Positions 27,655 through 36,031 of a DNA stretch of 64,000 nucleotides are shown here, in pieces; positions within the stretch are counted from its first letter, which is position 1, and every line of letters begins with the position of its first letter. A program made the translations under genes and the position numbers. This stretch comes from Rhizobiales bacterium 64-17 (GTDB lineage Bacteria; Pseudomonadota; Alphaproteobacteria; Rhizobiales; Xanthobacteraceae). Location of the stretch: positions 23,636-87,635 of the forward strand of contig MKWA01000023.1 in NCBI GenBank assembly GCA_001899285.1, given 5' to 3'. The notes under the pieces are model-generated. The model did not search any database and was not told the DNA's origin. It saw only the letters and a list, made by a program, of their open reading frames with translations.

Positions 27655-28908
27655 ATGGCGCGGACCGATGTTGCTGTTCTGGGGGCCGGGATCGTCGGCA
27701 CATCGGTGGCCGCGCAGCTCGCGCGTCGGGGCCTGTCGGTGGCGCTGGTCGATCGCGCGGGGCCGGGGCTGGCCACGTCCTACGGCAATGCCGGCATCAT
27801 CGAAGGCAATACGGTGTTTCCGCCGGCGTTCCCGGCCAATCCGATGGCGCTGCTGCGCATCGCGCTCAAGCGCGCGCCGGAAGCCAACTATCATCTCTCG
27901 TTCCTGCCGCGGGTGCTGCCCTGGCTGATGCGGTTTCGCGCTTATTCGGCGCTGCCACGGCTGATCGAGACGGCGCATGCGATGCGGCCACTGTTCTCGC
28001 ATGCGGTGTCCGAGCACGAAGAGCTGATGACGCTCGCCAATGCCTCCCGCTATCTGCGCAAGACCGGCTGGCTGAAGCTCTATCGCAACCGCAAGAGCTT
28101 CGATGCGCTCGCGCCGGAGATCGATCTGGCGGCAAAATTCGGTCTGCATCCGCAGCCGCTTGACGCCGAGGAGGCGCGGCGGCTCGAACCGTCCTTGCGT
28201 CCGGTGTTCGAGAAGGCTGTGCTGTGGAGCGATCTTGCCAGCATCAGCAATCCGCTGGCTGTGACCAAAGCCTATGCTGCGCTGTTCGAGACGCTGGGCG
28301 GCGTGATGCTGCCGGGCGACGCCAAAAGCCTGCATCGCTCTGGCGGGCATTGGCGGCTCGACACTGAGGCCGGCGCGCTCGACGCCAATCATGTGGTGGT
28401 GGCGCTCGGCCCGTGGGCGCCGGACCTGCTCAAGCCGCTCGGCGTCGATCTGCCGATCGGCCTCAAGCGCGGCTATCACCGGCACTATCACACCCTCGGC
28501 GGCGCATCGCTGGAGCGGCCGGTGCTCGATTTTGACCGCGGCTATGTCATCACGCCGATGGAGCAGGGCATTCGCCTCACCACCGGCGTGGAGTTCGCCG
28601 CGCGCGACGCCTCACCGACACCGGTGCAGTTCGAGCGGCTGCTGCCGTCGGCGCGGGCCTTGTTCCCGCTCGGCGAGCCGGTCGATGGCGTCACCTGGCT
28701 CGGGGCGCGGCCCTGCATGCCGGATTCCCGGCCGGTCATCGGCCGGGCACCGGGACAGAGCGACATGTGGCTCGCGGTTGGCCACGCCCATTGGGGCCTG
28801 ACGCTCGGCCCCGCCACCGGGCGGCTGCTCGCCGAGATGATCACTGGCGCGACGCCGTTCTGCGACCCGGCGCCGTATGGCGCCGAACGGTTTGGCGGGC
28901 GGGCGTGA
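27655..28908 (+). CDS. FAD-dependent D-amino acid dehydrogenase-like oxidoreductase (DAO family)
   Basis: 417-aa flavoprotein. N-terminal FAD-binding Rossmann fold: VAVLGAGIVGTSVAAQLARRG (GxGxxG, about 6-26) followed by ALVDRAGPG, and the DadA-type SYGNAGIIEGNTVFPPAFPANP (about 42-65). The catalytic/substrate region has IGLKRGYHRHYHTLGG and a C-terminal FAD motif VGHAHWGLTLGPATGRLLAEM (about 370-390). It is most like D-amino acid dehydrogenase DadA, but substrate cannot be fixed (D-alanine, other D-amino acids or sarcosine-like amines). The 3' end overlaps the KTSC gene on the other strand by 68 bases. Confidence 0.9.
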   Translation: MARTDVAVLGAGIVGTSVAAQLARRGLSVALVDRAGPGLATSYGNAGIIEGNTVFPPAFPANPMALLRIALKRAPEANYHLSFLPRVLPWLMRFRAYSALPRLIETAHAMRPLFSHAVSEHEELMTLANASRYLRKTGWLKLYRNRKSFDALAPEIDLAAKFGLHPQPLDAEEARRLEPSLRPVFEKAVLWSDLASISNPLAVTKAYAALFETLGGVMLPGDAKSLHRSGGHWRLDTEAGALDANHVVVALGPWAPDLLKPLGVDLPIGLKRGYHRHYHTLGGASLERPVLDFDRGYVITPMEQGIRLTTGVEFAARDASPTPVQFERLLPSARALFPLGEPVDGVTWLGARPCMPDSRPVIGRAPGQSDMWLAVGHAHWGLTLGPATGRLLAEMITGATPFCDPAPYGAERFGGRA

Positions 28909-29098
28909 TCTCGCGGAAAGCGTAGCGGTCGCGAATGTCGCGGTTGAAGAACGCGCCCTTTGACGAAGCGGTGGCGAACGCGCCGGCCACGTCCGGCGGC
29001 ACCTCGGCATATTGATAGACGCGGCCGGTGATGAACGTCACCGTCAGGCAGCGCTGTCGCGGGTCGTAGCTGAGATCGGCAATCGCGGTGGATGGCAT
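28841..29098 (-). CDS. KTSC-domain protein
   Basis: 85-aa protein. The first 60 residues form a KTSC domain (named after lysyl-tRNA synthetase C-terminal-like): MPSTAIADLSYDPRQRCLTV, then TFITGRVYQYAEVPPDV and FATASSKGAFFNRDIRDRYAFR. Arg/His-rich tail follows. KTSC proteins are small, function unknown, sometimes fused to DUF3597-like modules. The last 22 codons overlap the 3' end of the DadA-like gene on the opposite strand, so the tail is probably not under strong constraint. Confidence 0.82.
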   Translation of the reverse strand: MPSTAIADLSYDPRQRCLTVTFITGRVYQYAEVPPDVAGAFATASSKGAFFNRDIRDRYAFREITPARQTVRRHTAPGRRTASRQ

Positions 29099-29152
29099 AT
29101 CGCCCTCGCGCGTCGTCGAAATGACAACGCGCCAGAGCGGATGCGGTTCGCG

Positions 29153-30166
29153 TCATCGTTTCCGGAAACGGTCGCCCCAGCTCGGCAAGGCGTCGGGGAA
29201 CGGCAGCGCGGTGGCTTCATAGACGCCGCGCGCGATCGCCCGCGCCAGCACGTTCGCCGCCAGCATGCCGAGTTCGGTGAAACCGTAGATCGGATCAGCG
29301 AGCGGCTTGCGGCCGGTGGCGGCGGCGAACACGGTGTCGCCGTCGAGCGGCGTGTGGACCGGATAGATCGCGCGGGCGAAACCATCCTGCGCCATCACCG
29401 CGAGGCGCCGCGCCTGCATCTTGTTGAGCACGGCATCGGTCGCGACCAGCGCGATAGTGGTGTTCTGCGACGGGCCGCCCGGCGTTGCCGCCGCATGCCC
29501 TTTGGCGCGCAGCGTCAGCGCATCGGCCGGCAGCGGCGAGGGCAGGCCGAGGCCGCCGAACTCCTTGCCAATCTCGAACGGCGCGGCCCAGAAATGCGGA
29601 CTGTCGCCGATATTGCAGGTGCCGACCGCGTTGACCGCGACGATCGCACCGACGGTGATGCCGTCTCTCGTTGTCGCCGAGGCCGAGCCGATACCGCCTT
29701 TGAGCGCGACGGTGGTGGCGCCATGTCCGGCGCCGACGCTGCCGAGCGCGCAGTCGCGGCTCGCCGCGCGCGCCGCGTCATAGCCGAGCTCGCGATAGGG
29801 CGAGTAGCGGCCCCAGTTCTTGTTGCCGCCGGCCAGCAGATCGAACAGCACGGCGGACGGCACGATCGGCACGGTCGCCGGACCGATGCGGAAGCCGCGA
29901 CCCTGTTCGCGCATGTAAGCCTGCACGCCGGACGGCGAATCGAGTCCGAACGCCGAGCCGCCCGACAGCACGATGGCATCGACTGCGTCGACAGTGCGCT
30001 CCGGCTGCAAAAGCTCCGTATCGCGCGTACCGGGCCCGCCGCCGCGCACATCGACGCCGGCGACGGCAGGCGTGTCGAACAGGATCGCGGTGACGCCGGA
30101 GCCGAGCGCGGCGTCATGGGCATGGCCGACGGTCAGTCCATCCACATCGGTGATCAGATTGCGCAC
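29153..30166 (-). CDS. P1-family N-terminal nucleophile peptidase (DmpA/NylC type)
   Basis: 337-aa Ntn hydrolase. The precursor likely cleaves itself between Asn235 and Thr236 in GPSQNTTIALVATDAVLNK, with Thr as the new N-terminal nucleophile, as in the nylon oligomer hydrolase NylC and, with Ser, in DmpA aminopeptidase. Other blocks: GLTVGHAHD (about 10-18), RGGGPGTRDTELL, IVLSGGSAFGLDSPSGVQAYM (about 65-85) and GELGMLAANVLARAIARGVY-like end. I chose GTG 30166, preceded by AACGAGGAC; ATGs at 30229 and 30247 would add an unconserved Pro-rich N-terminus. Substrate (peptides, amides, beta-amino acyl compounds) cannot be set. Confidence 0.9.
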   Translation of the reverse strand: MRNLITDVDGLTVGHAHDAALGSGVTAILFDTPAVAGVDVRGGGPGTRDTELLQPERTVDAVDAIVLSGGSAFGLDSPSGVQAYMREQGRGFRIGPATVPIVPSAVLFDLLAGGNKNWGRYSPYRELGYDAARAASRDCALGSVGAGHGATTVALKGGIGSASATTRDGITVGAIVAVNAVGTCNIGDSPHFWAAPFEIGKEFGGLGLPSPLPADALTLRAKGHAAATPGGPSQNTTIALVATDAVLNKMQARRLAVMAQDGFARAIYPVHTPLDGDTVFAAATGRKPLADPIYGFTELGMLAANVLARAIARGVYEATALPFPDALPSWGDRFRKR

Positions 30167-30297
30167 GGTGTCCTCGTTGGGCTGGTCGTGGTCCGCGGGA
30201 GAGGGCGGCGCGGGGCCTCTCACCCGCATATCACATCGGCGCGACAATGCCGCAACCCGGCTTGCTTCGACGGGCGGGCCTGTGCATGTAGGTTGCC

Positions 30298-31029
30298 ATG
30301 GCCGATATCTCCTTCCTCGCCGCGCTCGTGGCCGGCGTTGTCAGTTTTCTCTCCCCCTGTGTGCTGCCGCTGGTGCCGCCTTATCTCGTCTATCTGGCGG
30401 GTGCATCGCTTGAGCGCATGGCCGGCGGCGAGCCGGTGGCCCGCGCCCGCACCGATACGGTGATCGCGTCGATCTGCTTTGTGCTTGGCTTCACCACCGT
30501 GTTCGTCGCGCTCGGCGCGAGCGCGACGGCGATCGGCGGACTGATCCGCGCGTGGTCGGGGACGCTGGCGACGGTCGCCGGCATCGTCATCATCATCATG
30601 GGGCTGCACTTCCTCGGCGTCACGCGGCTCGCCTTCCTGATGCAGGAAAAGCGCGTCACGGTGTCGAAGCCGGTGAGCCTGTGGGGCGCCTATGTGATGG
30701 GGCTCGCCTTCGCGTTCGGCTGGACGCCGTGCATCGGTCCGATCCTCGCCGCGATCCTTGCGGTGGCGGCGTCGGAATCGACGGTGACGCGCGGCGCAAG
30801 CCTGCTCGCGGTCTATTCGCTCGGTCTCGGCATTCCGTTCGTGGTCGCGGCGTTCGCGATCCAGCCGTTCGCGGCGTTCCTCGCGCGCTTCCGCACGCAT
30901 CTGCATCGCGTGGAGCAGGTGATGGGCGTGCTGTTGATCATCACCGGCATCGCATTTCTCACCGGCACGATCAACAATGTCAGCTACTGGCTGTTGGAAG
31001 CGTTCCCGGCGCTGGGGCGGATCGGGTAG
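30298..31029 (+). CDS. ccdA: Cytochrome c biogenesis protein CcdA
   Basis: 243-aa inner-membrane protein with six predicted helices that carries reducing equivalents from cytoplasmic thioredoxin to the periplasm for cytochrome c maturation. The two redox cysteines are seen in the characteristic motifs SFLSPCVLPLVPPYLVYLAG (about 17-36, Cys about 22) and FGWTPCIGPILAAILA (about 140-155). It is similar to the short CcdA/DsbD-type family. No ccm genes are in the window, so it acts with genes located elsewhere. Confidence 0.95.
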   Translation: MADISFLAALVAGVVSFLSPCVLPLVPPYLVYLAGASLERMAGGEPVARARTDTVIASICFVLGFTTVFVALGASATAIGGLIRAWSGTLATVAGIVIIIMGLHFLGVTRLAFLMQEKRVTVSKPVSLWGAYVMGLAFAFGWTPCIGPILAAILAVAASESTVTRGASLLAVYSLGLGIPFVVAAFAIQPFAAFLARFRTHLHRVEQVMGVLLIITGIAFLTGTINNVSYWLLEAFPALGRIG

Positions 31030-31035
31030 CGGCGT

Positions 31036-31413
31036 TTATTTGCAAGGATAGGCTTCGCGCATCGCTGCGTAGACGAGTTCGTATCCCGGCTTGTCGCGCT
31101 GATCCTTGTGGGTCTCGATGTAGTGCTTGACCATCGTGACCAGCTCCTCCGGCGTCTTGCCGGCCGGCGGACACACGGCGTAAGGGCCGTCTTTCTTTCC
31201 TTGCAGCAACTCGCCGTTCACCAGCATGTCGATCGCGCCCATCACATAATAGCCGCAGGAGAAACGGCGGTGCTGTTCGCGCGAATTGCAATAGTCGAGC
31301 AGCTTCTGCCCGTGGATCATCGCCTGCGAGGGCTCGCGGGTTTGCGCGGTTGCAGGAGAGATCGCGGCGCCAAGCAACGCGGCGGTGATGGTGGATGCAA
31401 CAAGGACTTTCAT
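31036..31413 (-). CDS. Rap1a/Tai immunity-like secreted protein
   Basis: 125-aa protein with an N-terminal signal peptide (MKVLVASTITAALLGAAISPATA, cleavage near ATA-QT). The mature part has the Rap1a/Tai (PF18602-like) pattern: KLLDYCNSREQHRRFSCGYYVMGAIDMLV, then CPPAGKTPEELVTMVKHYIETH, and an end YELVYAAMREAYPC; four cysteines may make two disulfides. The named members are periplasmic immunity proteins against type VI effectors, but many are non-T6SS proteins, and no effector or T6SS gene is adjacent here, so an immunity role is not claimed. It converges on ccdA, the stops being 6 bases apart. Confidence 0.72.
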   Translation of the reverse strand: MKVLVASTITAALLGAAISPATAQTREPSQAMIHGQKLLDYCNSREQHRRFSCGYYVMGAIDMLVNGELLQGKKDGPYAVCPPAGKTPEELVTMVKHYIETHKDQRDKPGYELVYAAMREAYPCK

Positions 31414-31469
31414 GACGGATCGCTCGCGCAGGCTCATGTCGTTTTTGCGGCGGTATCTGCCGGCTTTCT

Positions 31470-31500
31470 AAAGAAAAAGCCCGCCTCGGAGGGCGGGCTT
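31470..31500 (-). terminator. Intrinsic terminator of the liv operon
   Basis: Stem AAGCCCGCC / GGCGGGCTT (31477-31485 and 31492-31500) followed on the minus strand by TTTTCTT. It lies 19 bases past the livJ stop. Confidence 0.9.
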
Positions 31501-31518
31501 ATTGTCGCGTGACAGTGT

Positions 31519-32643
31519 TTAGTTGCTGGCCACCTGCGAATAGGTGCCGTCCGGCTTCCAGACGTAGAACACGTAGTCGATCGCGGTGATGTCGCCCTTG
31601 GCGTCATAGCCGATCGGTCCGAGCACGGTGTCCCACTTGCCGGCCTTGATCGCCGCCGCCACCTTCTTGGCGTCGGTGGTGCCGGCCTTCTTCACGGCCT
31701 CGGCCCAGATCTGCAGCGCTGCGTAGGTGTAGAGCGTGTAGCCTTCCGGATCGATGCCCTTGTCCTTGAAGCGCTTCACCACCGCGGCGGCGGTTGGTCG
31801 CGTGCGCGGATCGGCGCCGAAGGTGAACATCATGCCCTTGCCGGCGTCGCCGGTGATCGACCAGAACTCGTTGGTGGCGATGGCGTCGCCGGCGATCATC
31901 TGCGCGTTGAGACCTTGCGCGCGCATCTGCCGCAGAATGAGGCCGGCTTCGGTGTGATAGCCGCCGACATAGACGACATCGATGGCGTTGGCCTTCATCT
32001 TCGAGACCAGCGCGTTGAAGTCCTTGTCGCCCTGCGTATAGGCTTCGTAGAGCTTCTCCTTCACGCCGGCTTTGTTGAGCGCCTTCTTCATCTCGTCGGC
32101 CAGACCTTTGCCGTAGGTCGACTTGTCCTGAAGGATGGCGATGTTCTTGCCCTTGTACTGCTTAGCGATGAATGCGCCGGCCACCGAACCCTGCTGATCG
32201 TCACGGCCGCAGACACGGAACGTGTTCCACATCTTGCGCTCGGTGAAGGTCGGGTTGGTCGAGGCCGGCGTGATCTGAACGATGTTGCTCTCGTTGTAGA
32301 CCTCGGAGGCGGGGATCGACGACGACGAGCAATAGTGGCCGGCAACGAACGGCACCTTGAGGCCCGCCATCTTTTCCGCGACAGCGCGCGCCTGCTTCGG
32401 ATCGCAGGCGTCGTCGCCGACTTCCAGCTTGAGCTTCTTGCCGAGCAAGCCGCCGGCGGCATTGATGTCGGCGACCGCCAGTTCAGCCCCGTTCTTGAGT
32501 TGCTGGCCGAAGGTTGCGTATTGCCCGGTCATCGGACCGACCACGCCGATCGGCGTCTCCTGCGCCATAGCCTGGGTTATGGCCGCGCCGGTCAGCGCGA
32601 GGCCGGCCGCGAGCGTCAGGCTCGCCAGACGAAGTCCCTTCAT
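31519..32643 (-). CDS. livJ: Branched-chain amino acid ABC transporter, periplasmic binding protein
   Basis: 374-aa type I periplasmic ligand-binding protein with a signal peptide (MKGLRLASLTLAAGLALTGA, cleaved near AMA-QE at about 27). The LivJ/K pattern is clear: TPIGVVGPMTGQYATFGQQLKNGAELAVADINAAGG, DDACDPKQARAVAEKM, VAGHYCSSSSIPASEVY (ligand-binding Ser), TPASTNPTFTE, and NAQMIAGDAIATNEFW. It carries leucine, isoleucine and valine and perhaps other amino acids to LivHM. Start ATG 32643 with AAGGGAG. It is the last gene of the operon, after a 111-base gap, perhaps with its own promoter. Confidence 0.95.
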   Translation of the reverse strand: MKGLRLASLTLAAGLALTGAAITQAMAQETPIGVVGPMTGQYATFGQQLKNGAELAVADINAAGGLLGKKLKLEVGDDACDPKQARAVAEKMAGLKVPFVAGHYCSSSSIPASEVYNESNIVQITPASTNPTFTERKMWNTFRVCGRDDQQGSVAGAFIAKQYKGKNIAILQDKSTYGKGLADEMKKALNKAGVKEKLYEAYTQGDKDFNALVSKMKANAIDVVYVGGYHTEAGLILRQMRAQGLNAQMIAGDAIATNEFWSITGDAGKGMMFTFGADPRTRPTAAAVVKRFKDKGIDPEGYTLYTYAALQIWAEAVKKAGTTDAKKVAAAIKAGKWDTVLGPIGYDAKGDITAIDYVFYVWKPDGTYSQVASN

Positions 32644-32754
32644 CGTGTTGCTCCCTTGTCTGCTTGTCTCTGGTGCGTGTCTCGTCTTGCCCCTCACGGC
32701 GCCGATCAAAGCGCCGGGAAAATCAGCGGTATTGTCTCAGAAATTGCGCCAAAG

Positions 32755-33138
32755 TCACGACCCGGCGGGCTGCCGCGGCGCCGAGTCCGGCTTGATCTGC
32801 CGCACACGCCACTGAAACGGCCCCGCGCGCTCATACATCCAGGCATATTGCCGCACCATTTTCCCGGCAAGCGTCATCCGCCATGCGGCCGAGGCGCACA
32901 ACAGCAGGAATATGGTATCGACGAGGTAGGACGGCAGCGACAGCAGTTCGGCCTCGAATAGCGCGAAGTGCACGAATCGCACCGCGCCGCCGAGCAGCAG
33001 CATGTAGATCACCACATGCCAGTACGGTCGCCAGGTCTGGGCGATGGCGCGACCGGCCAGGATCGCCGCGCCGCCGCCGATGATGACGGTGATCATCGCC
33101 ACCTGCGGCCAGGTCTCGGTGGTGTAGAGGCCCTCCAT
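32755..33138 (-). CDS. DUF6867 membrane protein of the liv operon
   Basis: 127-aa protein with about three hydrophobic segments, residues about 14-32, 40-60 and 68-88, and a basic C-terminal tail. It has the conserved pattern TWRPYWHVVIYMLLLGGAVRF and AWRMTLAGKMVRQYAWMYERAG. It is specific to alphaproteobacterial liv operons and lies between livF and livJ; function unknown. Its ATG overlaps the livF stop by one base (TGATG), so it is translated with the transporter, and an accessory role is likely. Confidence 0.82.
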   Translation of the reverse strand: MEGLYTTETWPQVAMITVIIGGGAAILAGRAIAQTWRPYWHVVIYMLLLGGAVRFVHFALFEAELLSLPSYLVDTIFLLLCASAAWRMTLAGKMVRQYAWMYERAGPFQWRVRQIKPDSAPRQPAGS

Positions 33139-33857
33139 CAATGGCCTCCCTCGAGATAGGCCGCACGTACCTCGGGACGCTTGAGCAAGTCCTCGCCGCT
33201 GCCCGACAGGGTGATGGCGCCGTTGACCATCACATAGCCGCGATGCGCGAGCTTGAGCGCATGAAACGCATTTTGCTCCACCAGGAACACCGCGAGGCCG
33301 TCCTGCTCGTTGAGCGTGCGGATCGCCTTGAAGATCTGCTTTGCCAGGAGCGGCGCGAGGCCGAGCGACGGCTCGTCCAGCAACAGCAGGCGCGGGCGGC
33401 TCATCAATGCGCGGCCGATGGCGAGCATCTGCTGCTCGCCGCCGGAGAGCGTGCCGCCGCGCTGATTGATGCGCTCCTTCAGGCGCGGGAACAGCGCGAA
33501 GATGCGCGCGATGTTGTCATCGAAATGCTGCGGATCGCTGATCGAGGCACCCATCTGCAGGTTCTCGAACACGGTCATGCGCGAGAAGATGCGGCGGCCT
33601 TCCGGCGATTGCGCGATGTGCAGCTTGGCGATCTCGTGCGCCGGCATCGCGGTGATGTCACGGCCGTCAAAGCGGATGGTGCCAGCCCGCGCGCGCGGAT
33701 AGCCGAAGATGGTCATCATCAAGGTCGACTTGCCGGCACCGTTGGCGCCGATCAGTGTCACGATCTCGCCGGCCTTGACGTCGAGGTCGATGCCCTTGAG
33801 CGCGACGACACGGCCATAGGCGGCTTCGAGCTTGCGGATTTCGAGGAGCGCCGTCAT
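33138..33857 (-). CDS. livF: Branched-chain amino acid ABC transporter ATPase LivF
   Basis: 239-aa ATP-binding subunit. Walker A is GANGAGKST (about 36-44), the ABC signature LSGGEQQMLAIGRALM (about 137-152), Walker B LLLLDEPSLGLAP (about 158-170), H-loop in AVFLVEQN. Pairs with LivG to power LivHM. It starts 4 bases before the livG stop (ATGA). Confidence 0.97.
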   Translation of the reverse strand: MTALLEIRKLEAAYGRVVALKGIDLDVKAGEIVTLIGANGAGKSTLMMTIFGYPRARAGTIRFDGRDITAMPAHEIAKLHIAQSPEGRRIFSRMTVFENLQMGASISDPQHFDDNIARIFALFPRLKERINQRGGTLSGGEQQMLAIGRALMSRPRLLLLDEPSLGLAPLLAKQIFKAIRTLNEQDGLAVFLVEQNAFHALKLAHRGYVMVNGAITLSGSGEDLLKRPEVRAAYLEGGH

Positions 33858-34684
33858 CGCCCGGCCTCCGCTTCGACGGCGTCAACCTCGTCGGTTTCGA
33901 CGCCGAGATAGGCGGCGATCACCTTCGCATCGTTGCGGATATGGTCGGGCGGGCCTTCGGCAATCTTAACGCCATAGTCGAGCACGACAATGTGGTCGCA
34001 GATCTTCATCACCACGGACATGTCGTGCTCGATCAGCAGGATCGAGGTCTTGTGCTCGTTGCGGATGAACAGCAGCAGTTCGTCCAGTTCGGCGCTCTCT
34101 CGCGCGTTGAGGCCAGCTGCCGGCTCGTCGAGACAGAGCAGATCCGGCTCGGTGCACATGGCGCGGGCGATTTCCAACCGGCGCTGTGCGCCATAGGGAA
34201 GCTCGCCGGCGGGATCGTCGGCGCGGTCGATCAGGTTGATGCGGTCGAGCCAGTAGCGGGCGCGGTCGATCGCGTCGCGCTCGGCGACGCGATACCACGG
34301 CAGGCCCAGCAGCCCGAATACCGTGAAGCCGGACGCACGCATCAGCGGGTTGTGCTGCGCCACCATCAGGTTTTCGAGCAGGCTCATGCCCGGAAACAGA
34401 CGAATGTTCTGGAAGGTGCGGGCAACGCGCGCCTCGCGCGCGATGCGGAAGTCCGGCAACCGCTCCAGCAGATGCGTCGCGCCGTCGCGGCCGTCGAGTT
34501 CGAGCATGCCGGAGGTCGGCTTGTAAAAGCCGGTGACGCAGTTGAACACGGTGGTCTTGCCGGCGCCGTTCGGCCCGATCAGCGCGGTGATCTCGCCGCG
34601 CTGTGCCGCGAATGAGAGGTTGTTGACGGCGACAAGGCCGCCGAACCGCATGGTGAGATGGCTGACGGTGAGGATCGCGCTCAT
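33854..34684 (-). CDS. livG: Branched-chain amino acid ABC transporter ATPase LivG
   Basis: 276-aa ATP-binding subunit. Walker A GPNGAGKTT (about 37-45), the LivG-specific GELPYGAQRRLEIARAMC signature region (about 155-172), Walker B LLCLDEPAAGLNARES (about 176-190) and ILLIEHDMSVVM. The C-terminal tail (about 255-276) is acidic. Overlaps livM by 4 bases and livF by 4 bases. Confidence 0.97.
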   Translation of the reverse strand: MSAILTVSHLTMRFGGLVAVNNLSFAAQRGEITALIGPNGAGKTTVFNCVTGFYKPTSGMLELDGRDGATHLLERLPDFRIAREARVARTFQNIRLFPGMSLLENLMVAQHNPLMRASGFTVFGLLGLPWYRVAERDAIDRARYWLDRINLIDRADDPAGELPYGAQRRLEIARAMCTEPDLLCLDEPAAGLNARESAELDELLLFIRNEHKTSILLIEHDMSVVMKICDHIVVLDYGVKIAEGPPDHIRNDAKVIAAYLGVETDEVDAVEAEAGR

Positions 34685-36030
34685 CCGCGGCCTTCCCCGA
34701 CCAGCGCGCCGGCGATCGCCTTGCGTTGCTTGAGGAACACCGATGGCGTGCGCGTGCCAATCAGGCCGCGGGGCCGCCAGACCATGATCAGCACCATGGC
34801 GCCGCCGAATACCAGCATGCGGTAAGCGGCAAATTCGCGGAACAGCTCGAAGCCGCCGATGGTGACGATCGCGGCGATGGCGACGCCGAGTTGCGAGCCC
34901 ATGCCGCCGAGCACGACGATGGCGAGGATCAGGGCGGATTCCACGAACGAGAAGGATTCCGGGCTGATGAAGCCCTGTCGCGTTGCGAAGAACGCGCCGG
35001 CAAAGCCGCCGAACATTGCGCCGATGGCGAAGGCGGTCAGCTTGGTGTTGGTGGTGTTGATGCCGAGCGAGCGGCAGGCGATCTCGTCCTCGCGCAAGGC
35101 TTCCCAGGCGCGGCCGATCGGCAGCCGGCGCAGCCGCAACGTCACCCAGTTGGTCAGCAGCGCGAGCATCAGGATCAGGTAGAACAGGAAGACGATGCGG
35201 TGCGTGGCGCTGTAGTCGAGGCCGAACACGGCGGCGAAGCCGTCATCGTCGTTGTTGAACGGAATGCCGAAGAAAGAGGGGCGCGGGATCGACGAAATGC
35301 CGTTCGGCCCGCCGGTCACGTTCTGCCAGTTCAGGAGCACGATGCGGATGATCTCGCCGAACGCCAGCGTGACGATGGCGAGATAGTCGCCGCGCAGCCG
35401 CAGCACCGGGAAGCCGAGAATGAGACCCCAGAACGCCGCGAGGATGCCGGCGAGCGGCAGGCACACCCAGAACGACAGATCGAAATTCTGCGCCAGCAGC
35501 GCATAGGAGTAGGCGCCGACCGCGTAGAACGCGACGTAGCCGAGATCGAGCAGGCCAGCGAGGCCGACGACGATGTTCAGCCCCCAGCCGAGCATCACAT
35601 AAGTGAGAACGAGGATGCCGAGGTCGAGCGCATAGCGGTTGTTGAAGAATAGGATCGGCGCGACCAGCGCAAAGCCGAGCAATGCGATTGAAAAGATGCC
35701 GCCGAGATTGCGGCCCGGCATCAGCCGCGCGAACCGTTCGCCGCCGGCGGATGCCTCTTGCCAGCGTGCAGGCACCAGCCGTTGCAGCCGGATCGGTCCG
35801 TCGCCGAATGCCAGCACGCGCAGGAACCGGCCGAGGAACACGGCGGCGACCAGCAGCGCCACGTCGCCGAACCGTGTCCAGTAGATCAGCGAACCGGTCG
35901 GTCCGGTCTCGGTGCGGATGCCGACCATCAGGCCGAACAGGCCGAGCGCGACCACAGCCGAGAGAGCGGCACTTTTCAGGGCTGCGCCGAACGCGAAGCG
36001 GGGAGGCGATGGCGTGGCCGCGTCGGTCAC
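34681..36030 (-). CDS. livM: Branched-chain amino acid ABC transporter permease LivM
   Basis: 449-aa inner-membrane permease, on the long side for LivM (about 320-430). Around ten hydrophobic segments; the first 90 residues are an N-terminal extension with two helices. The LivM core starts near 125 (LGILVLTYVMLGWGLNIVVGLAGLLDLGYVAFYAVGAYS, shown here as family pattern) and has the coupling-helix sequence GRAWEALREDEIACRSLGIN near 320-340. Shares ATGA overlaps with livG and follows livH by one base. Confidence 0.95.
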   Translation of the reverse strand: MTDAATPSPPRFAFGAALKSAALSAVVALGLFGLMVGIRTETGPTGSLIYWTRFGDVALLVAAVFLGRFLRVLAFGDGPIRLQRLVPARWQEASAGGERFARLMPGRNLGGIFSIALLGFALVAPILFFNNRYALDLGILVLTYVMLGWGLNIVVGLAGLLDLGYVAFYAVGAYSYALLAQNFDLSFWVCLPLAGILAAFWGLILGFPVLRLRGDYLAIVTLAFGEIIRIVLLNWQNVTGGPNGISSIPRPSFFGIPFNNDDDGFAAVFGLDYSATHRIVFLFYLILMLALLTNWVTLRLRRLPIGRAWEALREDEIACRSLGINTTNTKLTAFAIGAMFGGFAGAFFATRQGFISPESFSFVESALILAIVVLGGMGSQLGVAIAAIVTIGGFELFREFAAYRMLVFGGAMVLIMVWRPRGLIGTRTPSVFLKQRKAIAGALVGEGRG

Positions 36031-36031
36031 G

